NCBI GenBank assembly: GCA_965242775.1
Contig: CBDETI010000034.1
Location: forward strand, 124,001-188,000
DNA: 64,000 bases
Source: JAWPMT01 sp965242775
GTDB taxonomy: Bacteria > Bacteroidota > Bacteroidia > Cytophagales > Cyclobacteriaceae
Direction of reading: 5' to 3'
The number at the start of each line of letters is the position of its first letter. The stretch's first letter is position 1. The position numbers and the translations under genes are program-made. The notes under the pieces were generated by a model. It did not search any database. It was not told where the DNA came from and saw nothing but the letters and a program-made list of their open reading frames with translations. Positions 51,333 through 60,995 of the stretch are shown here, piece after piece.

Positions 51333-51374
51333 GTGGACCAAAATGATTCATCCCCTCCCATAAAAATTTTGAAA

Positions 51375-51755
51375 ATGAAAACACTTGCTATTTCACTCTG
51401 GATAGTCAGAATTATAGTCGCATTAGGTTTTTTGGCTGCTAGCACGGGAAAGGTCACAATGAACCCTGCTGTATTGGATATGTTTGCCAAATGGGGTTAT
51501 CCAGCCTGGTTTTGTCTCTCCATAGGCATACTTGAGGCTGCCGGCGCTATACTCATGCTCATCCCAAAATTTTCCAAATATGCGGCCTTGGGATTATTGG
51601 CTATAATGGCCGGTGCCACAGTTACGCATTTGCTCAATGATCCGCCATTGCAGGTCTTAAGGCCATTGATCTTTGCAGCATTATTGACGTTGACAATGGT
51701 ACTTGGAAAGCAGTACGACCGGAAAAAGTCGGACCAGGAGGCCTCCTCATCGTGA
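51375..51755 (+). CDS. DoxX-like family membrane protein
   Basis: A 126-residue protein with four transmembrane helices. The pattern LWIVRIIVALGFLAASTGKVTMNP, then GILEAAGAILMLIPKFSKYAALGLLAIMAGATVTHLL, matches the DoxX/DoxD-like family, whose members are associated with terminal oxidases or redox stress but mostly lack a defined role. The ATG at 51375 fits the first helix; the longer frame adds a polar N-terminus and lies over the promoter. Confidence 0.82.
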   Translation: MKTLAISLWIVRIIVALGFLAASTGKVTMNPAVLDMFAKWGYPAWFCLSIGILEAAGAILMLIPKFSKYAALGLLAIMAGATVTHLLNDPPLQVLRPLIFAALLTLTMVLGKQYDRKKSDQEASSS

Positions 51756-52339
51756 TTACCAGCGGATTGGCATGAGTCCTTTACGATGCATTAATCTCCG
51801 AGCTTTATGTGTTTCGAATTTCAACTGGATAAAACGCCGACGGTCAGCCCCTGGAAAAGGAAGAGGCATGGCCCGTAAGCCATACCCTTCGCCTTCCGCC
51901 ATAGTAGTTGTGAATGTGTGACAAGTGCTGGTTCTATATTCCTAAATGGTTGTCCCATCAAAAATTCCATTGATAATGGGCAGTTGCGCCCTAACTCCTT
52001 GCACAATCAAAAAGATCAGCATGATTAAAATAAAAATTCTGAAAAGCCTAACTCTGGTCTTGATCATAGCTCGTGTTGAGTCAATTCATCCTTTGCCTTT
52101 TCAAGCAATCGCTTAACTGTATTTCATTCAAAAAGCTTGCTACAAAGCAGGCTACTGCCCGTCAAACAACTTAGAAATTTTGGTATACAAACGGGATACA
52201 GTAAAAGGAGACAAATGGGTGACAAATTTTTAAGTACCTGATAATCAGATTATTACAATTAGCCAAAAAAGACTACTTCATTGTAAATTTGTAATTCCCG
52301 TTCTTGAAGATCGGATACTCAGCCTGAAAAAACATTTTG
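51756..52339. other. Long non-coding interval before the TPR/HTH gene
   Basis: A 584-bp stretch. I see no convincing gene. A short frame at 51946-52116 on the plus strand (56 codons) includes a hydrophobic part starting at 52021 (KILKSLTLVLIIA) that could be a signal-peptide-like remnant. A TAAATTTG -7 box at 52284-52291 probably serves the next gene. Confidence 0.4.
52284..52291 (+). promoter_or_regulatory. -7 promoter element of the TPR/HTH gene
   Basis: TAAATTTG is a perfect TAnnTTTG box 48 bp before the start codon. The -33 region (TTAG at 52259-52262) matches poorly. Confidence 0.45.
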
Positions 52340-54187
52340 ATGACAAGTCTGCTCCTGAAGCGCTTCGCCCTTGTGGTGCTAGCGATTTTTTCTTCATCGT
52401 TCCATGTCTTGATCGCACAACGACTGGATTTAGACTCCCTATTATCTGTAAATCCGGAGCCGCTCGCTGACCGGGAGAAAGTAGATCTCTTCATTAAAAT
52501 TGCCGAAACATACGGTGCTGCAGACTCTACAGGCTCCGTGGGTTATGCAAGGAAAGCACAATCGCTGGCGGAAGGCATCGGCTATGCTACCGGCCTGATT
52601 GACGCGCAGTACCTGGAAGCGGCCATGTACATGTCCCTGGGGCATATTCCCCTGGCAGCAGAAGGATTTCAGAAAGTTGTTGACGCATCGAGAGTTATTG
52701 GCTATAAGCCCGGCGAAGCTGATGGCCTTAATGGCCTAGGGGCCACCCGTGACTTTCAGGGTGACTACACGGGCGCCTTGATTTACCTTTTTGAATGCCT
52801 AAAGATCAACGAAGAACTGGGAGATAGTATATCCGTTGGCGGACGATACAATAACATCGGCCTGGTCTATGCGGCGCAGGACGATTTCCCCAACGCCATC
52901 AAATATTTCACCTCTGCTTTGGATATCTACGAACCTCTGGGCAGAACAAGAAGTATCGCGCTGACCTCCGCGAACCTGGGAGAAATTTACCTTGGACAAA
53001 ACCAATTGGAGCAGGCCAGTGCGCTATTCGACAGGTCCCTGACCTTATATCGTCAACTGAATATTCCGCAAGGGATAGCGGCTGGTTATTCCAACCTGGC
53101 GAAGCTGGCCAAGAAAAAGGATGACGTGGAGAATGCTATTTACAATTTCACACGTGCCTTGAATATATATGAGGAGATAGGACACCAGCAATTTCGTGGA
53201 GAGATGAGAATATTCCTGGGGGTCTGCCATTATCGAAAAGGCGAATGGCAACGGGCTAAACAGTTCTTGGAAAAGGGTCTGGAGATAGCCCTGGAAGCAA
53301 GGCACATGTTAAGCATTCGGGAAAGTTGGGAATACCTGGCTTTGGTTCACGAAAAATTGGGGGACTATCCGGCAGCACTCGCTGCTCAGAAACAATTCAA
53401 GTTGGCTGCGGACAGTGTGCTCAACACCAACCAGACCCGTAGCCTCACGAAGCTACAGGCCGAATACGAATTTCAAAAGGAAAGGGATGCCATCGCCTTT
53501 GAACACCAAAAGACACAATTTGCTTTTGAACAGGAGCTACAAAAGAGAAGAAACTTCTTCAACGCAGCACTGGGTGGCGGAGCGTTGATCCTGATCATTT
53601 GCATAATAGTCTATTGGGCCTATCTGCTAAAGAGAAGGTCTAATCGGACGCTCCAACAAAAAAATGACCTCATCAATCGCAAAAACGAGGAACTCACCAC
53701 CAAAAACAATGAAATAAGTGAGCTGCGAAACATTGAGAAAAAAATGGCGGAAGAGGCACTGGCGCTTAAAGAACGCGAGCTGACAGCCGTTACCATGTTA
53801 TCTCACGAAAAGAACTCTTTACTTGAGCAGCTGGGTGATCACATCAAAATTGTCAGCACCAAGGTGGACAAAGAAGTGATACCAGACCTGAAGGAGATAA
53901 GTCGGATCATCAAATCCAATTTGAGCGTAGAGAGTTGGTCAACTTTCACTTATCAATTTGAAAAAGTACATCCAAAATTCTTCAATGACTTAAAGAACCA
54001 ATACGAGGCCCTCACCCAGAATGACCTACGAATGTGTGCCTACCTGAAAGTCGGCATGGGCAATAAGGAAATCGCCAGCATTTCCAACATCACCAATGCC
54101 GGTGTGAAAAAAAGCCTGAATAGGTTGAAGAAAAAACTCCAGTTAGGGGCAGAAACGGATTTACGCGAGTTTTTGATGAACTTTTAA
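52340..54187 (+). CDS. TPR sensor with transmembrane helix and C-terminal HTH domain
   Basis: A 615-residue protein: signal peptide, about six to eight TPR repeats (residues 40-370, e.g. SVGGRYNNIGLVYAAQDDFPNAIKYFTSALDIY), one transmembrane helix near residue 420 (ALILIICIIVYWAYLL), a coiled coil (about 430-490), and a C-terminal LuxR-like helix-turn-helix (ALTQNDLRMCAYLKVGMGNKEIASISNITNAGVKKSLNRLKKKL). TPRs would be periplasmic and the HTH cytoplasmic. This is a known Bacteroidota one-component sensor type. The ATG at 52340 is used. It is convergent with the second permease, 34 bp away. Confidence 0.85.
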   Translation: MTSLLLKRFALVVLAIFSSSFHVLIAQRLDLDSLLSVNPEPLADREKVDLFIKIAETYGAADSTGSVGYARKAQSLAEGIGYATGLIDAQYLEAAMYMSLGHIPLAAEGFQKVVDASRVIGYKPGEADGLNGLGATRDFQGDYTGALIYLFECLKINEELGDSISVGGRYNNIGLVYAAQDDFPNAIKYFTSALDIYEPLGRTRSIALTSANLGEIYLGQNQLEQASALFDRSLTLYRQLNIPQGIAAGYSNLAKLAKKKDDVENAIYNFTRALNIYEEIGHQQFRGEMRIFLGVCHYRKGEWQRAKQFLEKGLEIALEARHMLSIRESWEYLALVHEKLGDYPAALAAQKQFKLAADSVLNTNQTRSLTKLQAEYEFQKERDAIAFEHQKTQFAFEQELQKRRNFFNAALGGGALILIICIIVYWAYLLKRRSNRTLQQKNDLINRKNEELTTKNNEISELRNIEKKMAEEALALKERELTAVTMLSHEKNSLLEQLGDHIKIVSTKVDKEVIPDLKEISRIIKSNLSVESWSTFTYQFEKVHPKFFNDLKNQYEALTQNDLRMCAYLKVGMGNKEIASISNITNAGVKKSLNRLKKKLQLGAETDLREFLMNF

Positions 54188-54221
54188 GGAGGTGCCCACA
54201 GAAGTTAAGCCGCTGTTTGGA

Positions 54222-56816
54222 TCATTCGGCCCGTAATCCCTTGGCCGGGTTGGCTTTTATTACCCTGCTAGTCTGCATGAGTACCACTACTACAAGTACC
54301 GTCACCAGAATAAATATAGCCAGCGATATGCCAACAAAATTTATCGGCACATGATAGGACCATATAAACCCAAGTGCCAAATCAACAAATAGATAGCTGA
54401 CCGGAACACCCAAGGTCAAGGCAACAGCGAACAATCCAAGGTAAGGCCTGATGATGTTTCGAATCACGTTTTTCCCTTCTGCTCCCAGCACTTTGCGGAT
54501 GCTAAATTCCTTAATTCTACCACCTATGTTCAAGGTGATCAGGCCGTAGAGTCCCAAAGCCACCAAGAGGATACAAACTACTGCAATCTCTGAGAAAAAC
54601 GCCTGGCCGCCACCAAGTCGGGACCAATAAACATTTCCCCACACCGCCTCTTGCAACCCTCCCTGGAAAGGAATCTCGGCATAGAACAATGTCCACCTCT
54701 CCTTCAGGGCCGCTAAGATCTCGTCCTTCTTTGAAATTTCTCCCTTGACCACCAGGTAATGAAAGTCGCTGCCTGCAGTAAGGGTGAAAATGGTAGGCAC
54801 TATATCTACCTCAAAATTGTAGGCATGAAAATCCTTGAGCACACCCACGATTTCGTACTTGACACTATCAAGGGTCAACTGCTTACCGAGCGGCTCCACC
54901 ATCCCTGTATTTGCAATGAAAGTCTCATTGACTACAATCGACCGAAGATCAGAGGCGGATGATTTCCTGAAAAAACGCCCTTGCGTCAAGGAGAGGCCTA
55001 GTGTTTCAAAATAATCCGCATCGGTCTCGTACCAGTTCACCGCTATTTTCTCCTCGATCCGGGAGACGGTCTTTTCTCTGTGGCTTGCTCCCAAATGGTC
55101 GTTTGCGCCTGCGATGAATTGGATCCCGTCGTTCCCTTGAAGTGAGGCTTTCAACTTCCCGAACGTCGACGGGTCCGGGACCTCCAGGTAGAGCGCATCT
55201 TTTTCGCTGTAACCCCAACTTCGCGCTTTTATGAAGGCGGCGTTCTGGAAAGTCATGGTGGCAAACGTAATCGTGATAGCTGCCAGAATTAGCTGGATCG
55301 AAAGAAAAACCTTGGTGAATTTATTGCGTTTTCCGAAACGACTATTTCCCCGGAAAATGGCGGCAGTTTGGAATTTTGACACATAAAATGCGGGGTAAAA
55401 TCCGGAAAGAAAGCTGATCAATAGCAGGACGCATGCCAGAAATATGAACGTCTGAAAACTGAATAGCTCAAGCCCAAGTGATACGCCAATTCCTTTTTCA
55501 AATTCCGGTACGATGTAGCCTTTTGCCAGAATGAATCCAAGGATGATCGTTATCAGGCCTACAAATATGTTTTCAAGCAAAAACTGGGAAATGATCATCC
55601 GTCGGCCTGCGCCAATGGCTTTGCGCAAACCAATTTCCTTCAATCTTTTGGTCGCCGTGAAAATGGCGATATTGGTGTAATTCAAACTGGACAGGATCAA
55701 GAGGAACATGGCTACGGTACTCAAAATGACAATAGGGCCCTCTATCAGGTAGGAAATAGAAAACTTGTCCTCGATTTTCTTCCAATAGGCCTGATCGATA
55801 GATTCCAACTGAAAATGGGCAATCTGTTCGTCCCGCTGATTGTCATTGTACGTCTGCGCATATCCTCTCAGGACATCCCGAATGGCCGCCATTTCCACTT
55901 GACCAGACGTCTGGACGAGCGTACCAGCGATTAATTGTGTCCAATCATTGAATGCAAACTCAGGTCTTGTCCACCGGAGATTCTCGAAAGGTATGAGGAA
56001 ATCAAAATGCATGGTGCTAGCGCTGGGAAAAGGTGCAGCCACGGCGCCTACAACGAAAGTCTTTTTTCTGTCTGGTCCGAAAATTAACAGAATGTTCTCG
56101 CCAACCGGATCGTCACTCCCAAAGTACTTCAGGGCCATGTCCTCACTAATAACTATGCTGTTTTGATCATACAAGCATCGGGCAGCCCCCCACTTCATGG
56201 GGAAGGTGAGCATCTCCAGATAGGATGGATCCACGTACCTGATAGTCTCATAAAAAACCTTGTCACCACGTTTCGCTACAATATGATCACTTTGTACCCG
56301 GGAGGCCCTTTCTACCCCCGAGACGTCATGCACCAATGATTGAGCCATCGGTATTGGTACGTTTCCATATTGCTTCATATTTCCCTCCCGATCTGAAAAA
56401 TGAGTGGCAAGAAAAACCTCTTTCTTATTCTCGTGGAATTGATCCACTTTATGCAGCCATTGAATATGGGCATAAGCGCGAATCCCATAGGCTACGGCAA
56501 TGGTTAAACCCAGTAGGTTGATCACCGTACTGAGTGGATTCTTGAGTAAGTTCCGATATGCAATCTTGAAATAACTTTCGACCATTATTGTTGAGTTTTG
56601 ACCTGGGAATGACCCCTGAAAAAAACGGAGATTAGACCGCCTGAAAAATCTGATCACATCCAGACCGTACCAGGCATTAGCGCTCAGTTTTCCGCGCGAC
56701 TCGAGCCGTTCGGAGTATAGCTCATGCAGATCGCCTACAATCTCTTCCAGGAGCTTCGGCTTGCAATACCACTGCAGAAACCGATCCAGCCACTTTGGAG
56801 GTAACCGGTCCATCAT
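54222..56816 (-). CDS. FtsX/MacB-type permease with N-terminal prefix domain (pair 2)
   Basis: An 864-residue permease with the same architecture as the one at 27.5 kb: prefix domain (WYCKPKLLEEIVGDLHELYSERL), membrane helix near residue 100, periplasmic MacB-like domain, FtsX helices with KEIGLRKAIGAG, a second periplasmic domain and a final FtsX domain with KEFSIRKVLGAEG. Similar length and layout but clearly diverged in sequence, so it is a paralogue, not a recent copy. Its start abuts the PadR stop with no gap. No ATPase is nearby. Confidence 0.88.
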   Translation of the reverse strand: MMDRLPPKWLDRFLQWYCKPKLLEEIVGDLHELYSERLESRGKLSANAWYGLDVIRFFRRSNLRFFQGSFPGQNSTIMVESYFKIAYRNLLKNPLSTVINLLGLTIAVAYGIRAYAHIQWLHKVDQFHENKKEVFLATHFSDREGNMKQYGNVPIPMAQSLVHDVSGVERASRVQSDHIVAKRGDKVFYETIRYVDPSYLEMLTFPMKWGAARCLYDQNSIVISEDMALKYFGSDDPVGENILLIFGPDRKKTFVVGAVAAPFPSASTMHFDFLIPFENLRWTRPEFAFNDWTQLIAGTLVQTSGQVEMAAIRDVLRGYAQTYNDNQRDEQIAHFQLESIDQAYWKKIEDKFSISYLIEGPIVILSTVAMFLLILSSLNYTNIAIFTATKRLKEIGLRKAIGAGRRMIISQFLLENIFVGLITIILGFILAKGYIVPEFEKGIGVSLGLELFSFQTFIFLACVLLLISFLSGFYPAFYVSKFQTAAIFRGNSRFGKRNKFTKVFLSIQLILAAITITFATMTFQNAAFIKARSWGYSEKDALYLEVPDPSTFGKLKASLQGNDGIQFIAGANDHLGASHREKTVSRIEEKIAVNWYETDADYFETLGLSLTQGRFFRKSSASDLRSIVVNETFIANTGMVEPLGKQLTLDSVKYEIVGVLKDFHAYNFEVDIVPTIFTLTAGSDFHYLVVKGEISKKDEILAALKERWTLFYAEIPFQGGLQEAVWGNVYWSRLGGGQAFFSEIAVVCILLVALGLYGLITLNIGGRIKEFSIRKVLGAEGKNVIRNIIRPYLGLFAVALTLGVPVSYLFVDLALGFIWSYHVPINFVGISLAIFILVTVLVVVVLMQTSRVIKANPAKGLRAE

Positions 56817-57155
56817 TCAGGTGAGTTTGAGGTTAAAATCTGGCACCTTGCTGTAGAGTTGCAGCTTCAAAAGCATAATCTCCTCCAGTTTGTTTCTCCC
56901 GAAATCCGTCAGGACAAAATACCGCTTGCGCCTGCCGCCTCTCACATTTGTAGCACCCCCCATTCTGGATTCAACGAAGCCTTTTTTCTGTAGCCGCTTC
57001 AAGCCCTCGTGAACGGCGCTGATGTTGGCAGACCGGTTAGCCTCTTTCTGAATGAATTTCATGACGGCCACGCCATAAGCCTCATCAGTCAATGAAGCAA
57101 CGGCTAAGAGTATAAGCTCTTCAAATTCACCAAGAAAATCTCCCTTCCGTTTCAT
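56817..57155 (-). CDS. PadR-family transcriptional regulator (pair 2)
   Basis: A 112-residue winged-helix regulator (LGEFEELILLAVASLTDEAYGVAVMKFIQKEA, then NISAVHEGLKRLQKKGFVES and GGRRKRYFVLTDFGRNK). Its stop directly precedes the permease start. The protein is similar in outline to the first PadR, but the DNA upstream holds an inverted repeat instead of direct repeats, so the two probably recognise different operators. Confidence 0.88.
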   Translation of the reverse strand: MKRKGDFLGEFEELILLAVASLTDEAYGVAVMKFIQKEANRSANISAVHEGLKRLQKKGFVESRMGGATNVRGGRRKRYFVLTDFGRNKLEEIMLLKLQLYSKVPDFNLKLT

Positions 57156-57158
57156 TTG

Positions 57159-57202
57159 TTATGCAAACGTGAATCTAATTTATATGTTTCATATTTGCAT
57201 AA
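57159..57202 (-). promoter_or_regulatory. Inverted repeat, candidate PadR operator (pair 2)
   Basis: TTATGCAAA (57159-57167) and TTTGCATAA (57194-57202) are a perfect 9-bp inverted repeat with a 26-bp spacer, which itself holds the palindrome ATATG-TTT-CATAT (57182-57194). It begins 4 bp upstream of the PadR start codon. Confidence 0.65.
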
Positions 57203-57340
57203 TAAATGTCAGTCCAACAGGACTCAACAGCAACCCTGCCAACATAAATAGCTACTATCCAAAGAACACAGACCAAGTCCATTTGCGGTCCTTCTTTTAG
57301 TGATCTCGCCATTTTGACTAAATCTGTCGGATCAGAAAAG

Positions 57341-58057
57341 TCAGAAGGAAATGTCGCGATCGGTCACAAACTCGTAACCACCGACCAGGAGAATCTCCAA
57401 ATCACGTTTCCTTCTCTTATAGGATTCCACATGGTCCTTGTTGATAATCACAGACCTTCCAATCCGAAAAAAACCTGCCGGGAGTATCTCTTCCAAATGC
57501 TTGAGGGAAATACGAATGACCTTTTTGCCGCCATCTAACAATTGAAACTGGCTATGGTAGCCATCCGCTTTCACAAACAGCACCTCATGCGGGGCTATCA
57601 AATGTGTTCTTTTTCCTTCAGGTATGGTGATTTTCTCCGATCCCGTATTCCTGGGAAGTTGGTTCAATAGCTGAGCCAGTTGCTGCAAATCCCGATTTTC
57701 AAACCTCGTTTTTGCGCGGATCAGGGCCTCGTCAAACCGGCGCTCATTGTAGGGTTTCAGCAAATAATCAATAGCATTTTGCTCAAAAGCACTGACCGCA
57801 AACTCGTCATAGGCCGTGATAAAAACCACGCCAAACCTCAGGGGCTGCAATTGCTGAAGTACTTCAAACCCGGTCATGTCCTTCAGTTGAATATCCAGCA
57901 GCACCAGATCCGCAGGAGTTTGCTTTAGCAATTCCAGGGCCTCACGTCCACTTTGTGCCTCTCCCGTGAGCGTGATTTCAGGGTGCCGTAGCAAAAGCTT
58001 TTTGATCCGCCGGCGTGAGGGCGCCTCATCGTCCACTATGATCGTGCGAAGCATCAT
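57341..58057 (-). CDS. LytTR-type response regulator (hydrolase-linked)
   Basis: A 238-residue receiver plus LytTR protein: acidic pair D9/D10, phospho-acceptor D55 (LVLLDIQLKD), YLLKPYNE, and a C-terminal LytTR domain (RTHLIAPHEVLFVKADGYHSQFQLLDGGKKVIRISLKHLE). It overlaps its kinase gene by 4 bp. The pair is divergent from the secreted-hydrolase cluster, which it may control. Confidence 0.92.
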   Translation of the reverse strand: MMLRTIIVDDEAPSRRRIKKLLLRHPEITLTGEAQSGREALELLKQTPADLVLLDIQLKDMTGFEVLQQLQPLRFGVVFITAYDEFAVSAFEQNAIDYLLKPYNERRFDEALIRAKTRFENRDLQQLAQLLNQLPRNTGSEKITIPEGKRTHLIAPHEVLFVKADGYHSQFQLLDGGKKVIRISLKHLEEILPAGFFRIGRSVIINKDHVESYKRRKRDLEILLVGGYEFVTDRDISF

Positions 58058-59112
58058 TTCATGGGTATTTTAATCGTATTCACCACCAAATCACCCTGTT
58101 GGTCCAAAGAAAAACTAGCATGGTCCGAGTAAGCATTAAATAATCGCTCTCTGACATTAGCCAGCCCAATCCCTCGACCAGCTTCCATCAGGCGAGCTCC
58201 GTCATTCGTTACCTGCAGTACCAATTGGTCATGTGCTATCCATCCGGCGATTTTAATTTTCAGCACCGAAGTACCCTCTTTGAAGCCGTGTTTGATCGCA
58301 TTTTCGACTAATGGCTGCAACAAAAACGGCAGCACTGGACAGTTAAATACTGCCTCATCCACGGCCATTTCATAGGCCAGTTGATGCTCAAAACGCTTCT
58401 CCTCAATCCCAAGATACCGCCGCAACAACTCCAACTCCTGGCGCAGTGAAATGCGCTCCTCAAAATCCATTTCCATAGCTGTTCGCAACAACTCACTGAG
58501 ATCTAGCAGCATTTCCTGGGCTTTGTCAGTCCGTTCTTCCATGATAGCCACCGCACCATTGAGCGTATTAAAAAGGAAATGGGGTTGGATCTGACGCTGT
58601 AAAACCTGAAGTTTTGTACGGGCTAGCTCTCCTTCGGCTTGCTCTTTCTTGATAATCGCTTTCGTCCGATCATCAAAGTAGTCTTTGCCGGCGCATATAA
58701 GGATCAGGAAGAAATAATAGGAAGCAATGTGATGCAGATCGGTCATCAATGTTTCGCCAATACCCGCCAAAAGTGACCCAGGCGTAAGATTCAAAAATGC
58801 CAGTTGGAATTGCCCCACCGAAAACGCCAGATAGACCAAAATGAATAAGATCATCAAAGCGAAGAAGCCCAAAATCCGGAAAGCCCACGATTTATCGCGC
58901 AAATACCTGTAGCCAGGATAGAGTACCAATGAGATCGCCGCGAAACCGTTCAAAATCCGCATGGGCGCAAGCCAGTAGAACTTGGTAGACTGAATAGTAT
59001 CAGGCCTGAAAAGGTGAATGATAAGCACTTCGATCCCGCCCAGGAAACAGATGCACAACCATGCTGCGAATAACAAGGTTAACGTATTCCAACCAGTCAG
59101 TTTTGCTATCAT
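58054..59112 (-). CDS. LytS-type sensor histidine kinase (hydrolase-linked)
   Basis: A 352-residue kinase with about four transmembrane helices (to residue 150), then a His_kinase domain with the histidine in RQIQPHFLFNTLNGAVAIM and ATP-binding motifs LQPLVENAIKHG and GIGLANVRERL. The start is the ATG at 59110-59112, three codons after a TTG. It has no visible periplasmic sensor, like the other LytS protein here. It precedes and overlaps its regulator. Confidence 0.92.
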   Translation of the reverse strand: MIAKLTGWNTLTLLFAAWLCICFLGGIEVLIIHLFRPDTIQSTKFYWLAPMRILNGFAAISLVLYPGYRYLRDKSWAFRILGFFALMILFILVYLAFSVGQFQLAFLNLTPGSLLAGIGETLMTDLHHIASYYFFLILICAGKDYFDDRTKAIIKKEQAEGELARTKLQVLQRQIQPHFLFNTLNGAVAIMEERTDKAQEMLLDLSELLRTAMEMDFEERISLRQELELLRRYLGIEEKRFEHQLAYEMAVDEAVFNCPVLPFLLQPLVENAIKHGFKEGTSVLKIKIAGWIAHDQLVLQVTNDGARLMEAGRGIGLANVRERLFNAYSDHASFSLDQQGDLVVNTIKIPMK

Positions 59113-59289
59113 CAGCGTCAAATATTAGTATAAATCCGTGATTTCACCTGCCATAACCCACTAGCGGACTACCCGGATTCTCACTTTTCGAATCAAAAAA
59201 GCTGTTTCCGGTAGCATAAAACCGCAGTATGAGAGCAAAAACGGAGAGGCACAGGCCAAGACGCCTACTTTCACCACAAATCCATCCCT

Positions 59290-60990
59290 ATGCGAATTGT
59301 CTTTTTCACTTTGCTCTACCTACCGGTTATACCGCTTTTGGGACAATCCTTCCAAGAGGTGGAATTCCAGGCGCCGGACGGGCTTCTGGTCACAGCAGAT
59401 CTATATTTCCATGACAAGTCAGCACCTACCCTGGTGCTGTTCCACCAGTCTGTGTCGAGTCGCGGCGAGTACCGATCCATCGCTCCCCGGCTTCAGGCAC
59501 TGGGGTTCAATTGTCTGGCCGTAGATCTTCGCTGGGGAAAACGCGACTTCTGGGAAAAAGTCAGCAACGAAACGGCAAAACGATTTGGGGCCTACGAGGT
59601 AATTGACAATTACGATCGATCGCAAGCGTATCAATTGCAAAAAGTGTGGCCCATCATATGGAAGGCCTACGACGACATAAAGGCCTCTTTAAGCTACCTG
59701 GAAGCCCAGGGATTCACTGGTAAGAAGCTCGTTATGGGGTCCTCGTTCTCAGCCATGCTAGTGTTTAAGCTAGCCCATGACCAAATCCCGGTTGATGGGA
59801 TCCTGGCCTTTTCACCGGGCGAGTACCACCCCACAGACAGTACACTGCTGGAGACCTGGGTGAAAAGCGTGGAAATACCAGTCTACCTCTCTGCCGGTCA
59901 GGGTGAAGCCGCCATGGTGGCCAGCGTAGGGGACCTACTGCCGAATAAGGTCAACCCGTATTTGCACCATTCTCAAGGTCGGCATGGTGCCTCGGTTTTG
60001 CAAAGCCAACCGGCGGACTGGGAGCCATTGGAGCATTTCCTGACGTCATTTCTTCCTGCCTCACCATGCGGGTTCCAGCTCCTGGAACTTAGCAGGGAAT
60101 CCTCCACCTGGCAGCCAGCGGGAACGACCAAGCCTATCAATGCCTATTTCTGGTATCCCACGGATCAAGGATCCGAACGACCTATCACCTACCGTGATTA
60201 TGTGAACGCCATTAAACCAGAACAAACCCCGGAAGAGAATGCAAATACCTTCCATCGGATCATGCGCTCACTGACAAGCGACACCAGTCTCGCTCAGGTT
60301 CAAATCGATCATTTTCTACAAAGCGAAAAAAGGATCTATGTAAGCGCCCCGATAAAGAAAGACGATACTCCATTGGTTGTCCTTTCCGGGGCCCATCCAA
60401 TTTATTTTACAGCACTTGCCGAAGCACTTTGCTCGCAAGGATATGCAACTGTTTCTGTCCCCCGGGTTGGTCTCAAAAAAGGCGAACGACTCCCGTTTGA
60501 TAAGGCGGGGGTTCGTGAGTTGGAGTCGGATTTGAGTTTAGCTATAGACTACCTGATGGGGACAGAACATGTTGACGGCAATCAGCTGGCTTTTATATCC
60601 TGGAGTTTCGAAGGTGTACCGGCCCATCATCTGGCCGCCAAGTACAACGCAGCCCTTGCCATTAGCCTCGATGCCGCTGTTGGTTATGGCTATGGCATTG
60701 ACGTACTTGAGGCAAAGGGATCTCAAGCATTCCCCTTGATACATTTTACCGGAAAAAACATGGACTATGGTAAGGACCTGCGTTGGCTGCAGGAGCGGCA
60801 GTCGCAGACTGATCAAGTCAGGATCGACTCCACTTATGATCTCTCCCATGGCCAATTTACCTCATTGTCTTCGCTGACCATTCCCCGAATACTTGGCAAG
60901 CAATCTGAAAGCGCGTACCCCGACTTGATCAGTGAGATCCAACAATTATTACATCAACATTTGACGAAAGAAACTGAATCCAACAATTAA
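59290..60990 (+). CDS. Secreted tandem alpha/beta hydrolase
   Basis: A 566-residue exported protein (signal peptide to about residue 19) made of two alpha/beta-hydrolase units. The first has VLFHQSVSSRGEYRSIAPRL and a nucleophile elbow around S152 (GSSFSA), with H232 (GRHGAS) as likely catalytic His. The second has VVLSGAHP and an elbow around S439 (SWSFEG). Both elbows deviate from GxSxG at a glycine. The fold resembles dienelactone hydrolase and platelet-activating-factor acetylhydrolase. Whether both sites are active is unclear. First gene of a rightward run of secreted proteins, divergent from the LytS/LytTR pair. Confidence 0.75.
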   Translation: MRIVFFTLLYLPVIPLLGQSFQEVEFQAPDGLLVTADLYFHDKSAPTLVLFHQSVSSRGEYRSIAPRLQALGFNCLAVDLRWGKRDFWEKVSNETAKRFGAYEVIDNYDRSQAYQLQKVWPIIWKAYDDIKASLSYLEAQGFTGKKLVMGSSFSAMLVFKLAHDQIPVDGILAFSPGEYHPTDSTLLETWVKSVEIPVYLSAGQGEAAMVASVGDLLPNKVNPYLHHSQGRHGASVLQSQPADWEPLEHFLTSFLPASPCGFQLLELSRESSTWQPAGTTKPINAYFWYPTDQGSERPITYRDYVNAIKPEQTPEENANTFHRIMRSLTSDTSLAQVQIDHFLQSEKRIYVSAPIKKDDTPLVVLSGAHPIYFTALAEALCSQGYATVSVPRVGLKKGERLPFDKAGVRELESDLSLAIDYLMGTEHVDGNQLAFISWSFEGVPAHHLAAKYNAALAISLDAAVGYGYGIDVLEAKGSQAFPLIHFTGKNMDYGKDLRWLQERQSQTDQVRIDSTYDLSHGQFTSLSSLTIPRILGKQSESAYPDLISEIQQLLHQHLTKETESNN

Positions 60991-60995
60991 TAAAA

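Noticed and set aside
51772..52006. Short frames on both strands after DoxX
   Set aside because: No family resemblance, atypical composition, and they overlap each other; recorded as non-coding.
57211..57224. Hairpin AGTCC-AACA-GGACT between PadR and LytTR genes as a terminator
   Set aside because: A 5-bp stem without a T-run on either strand; too weak.
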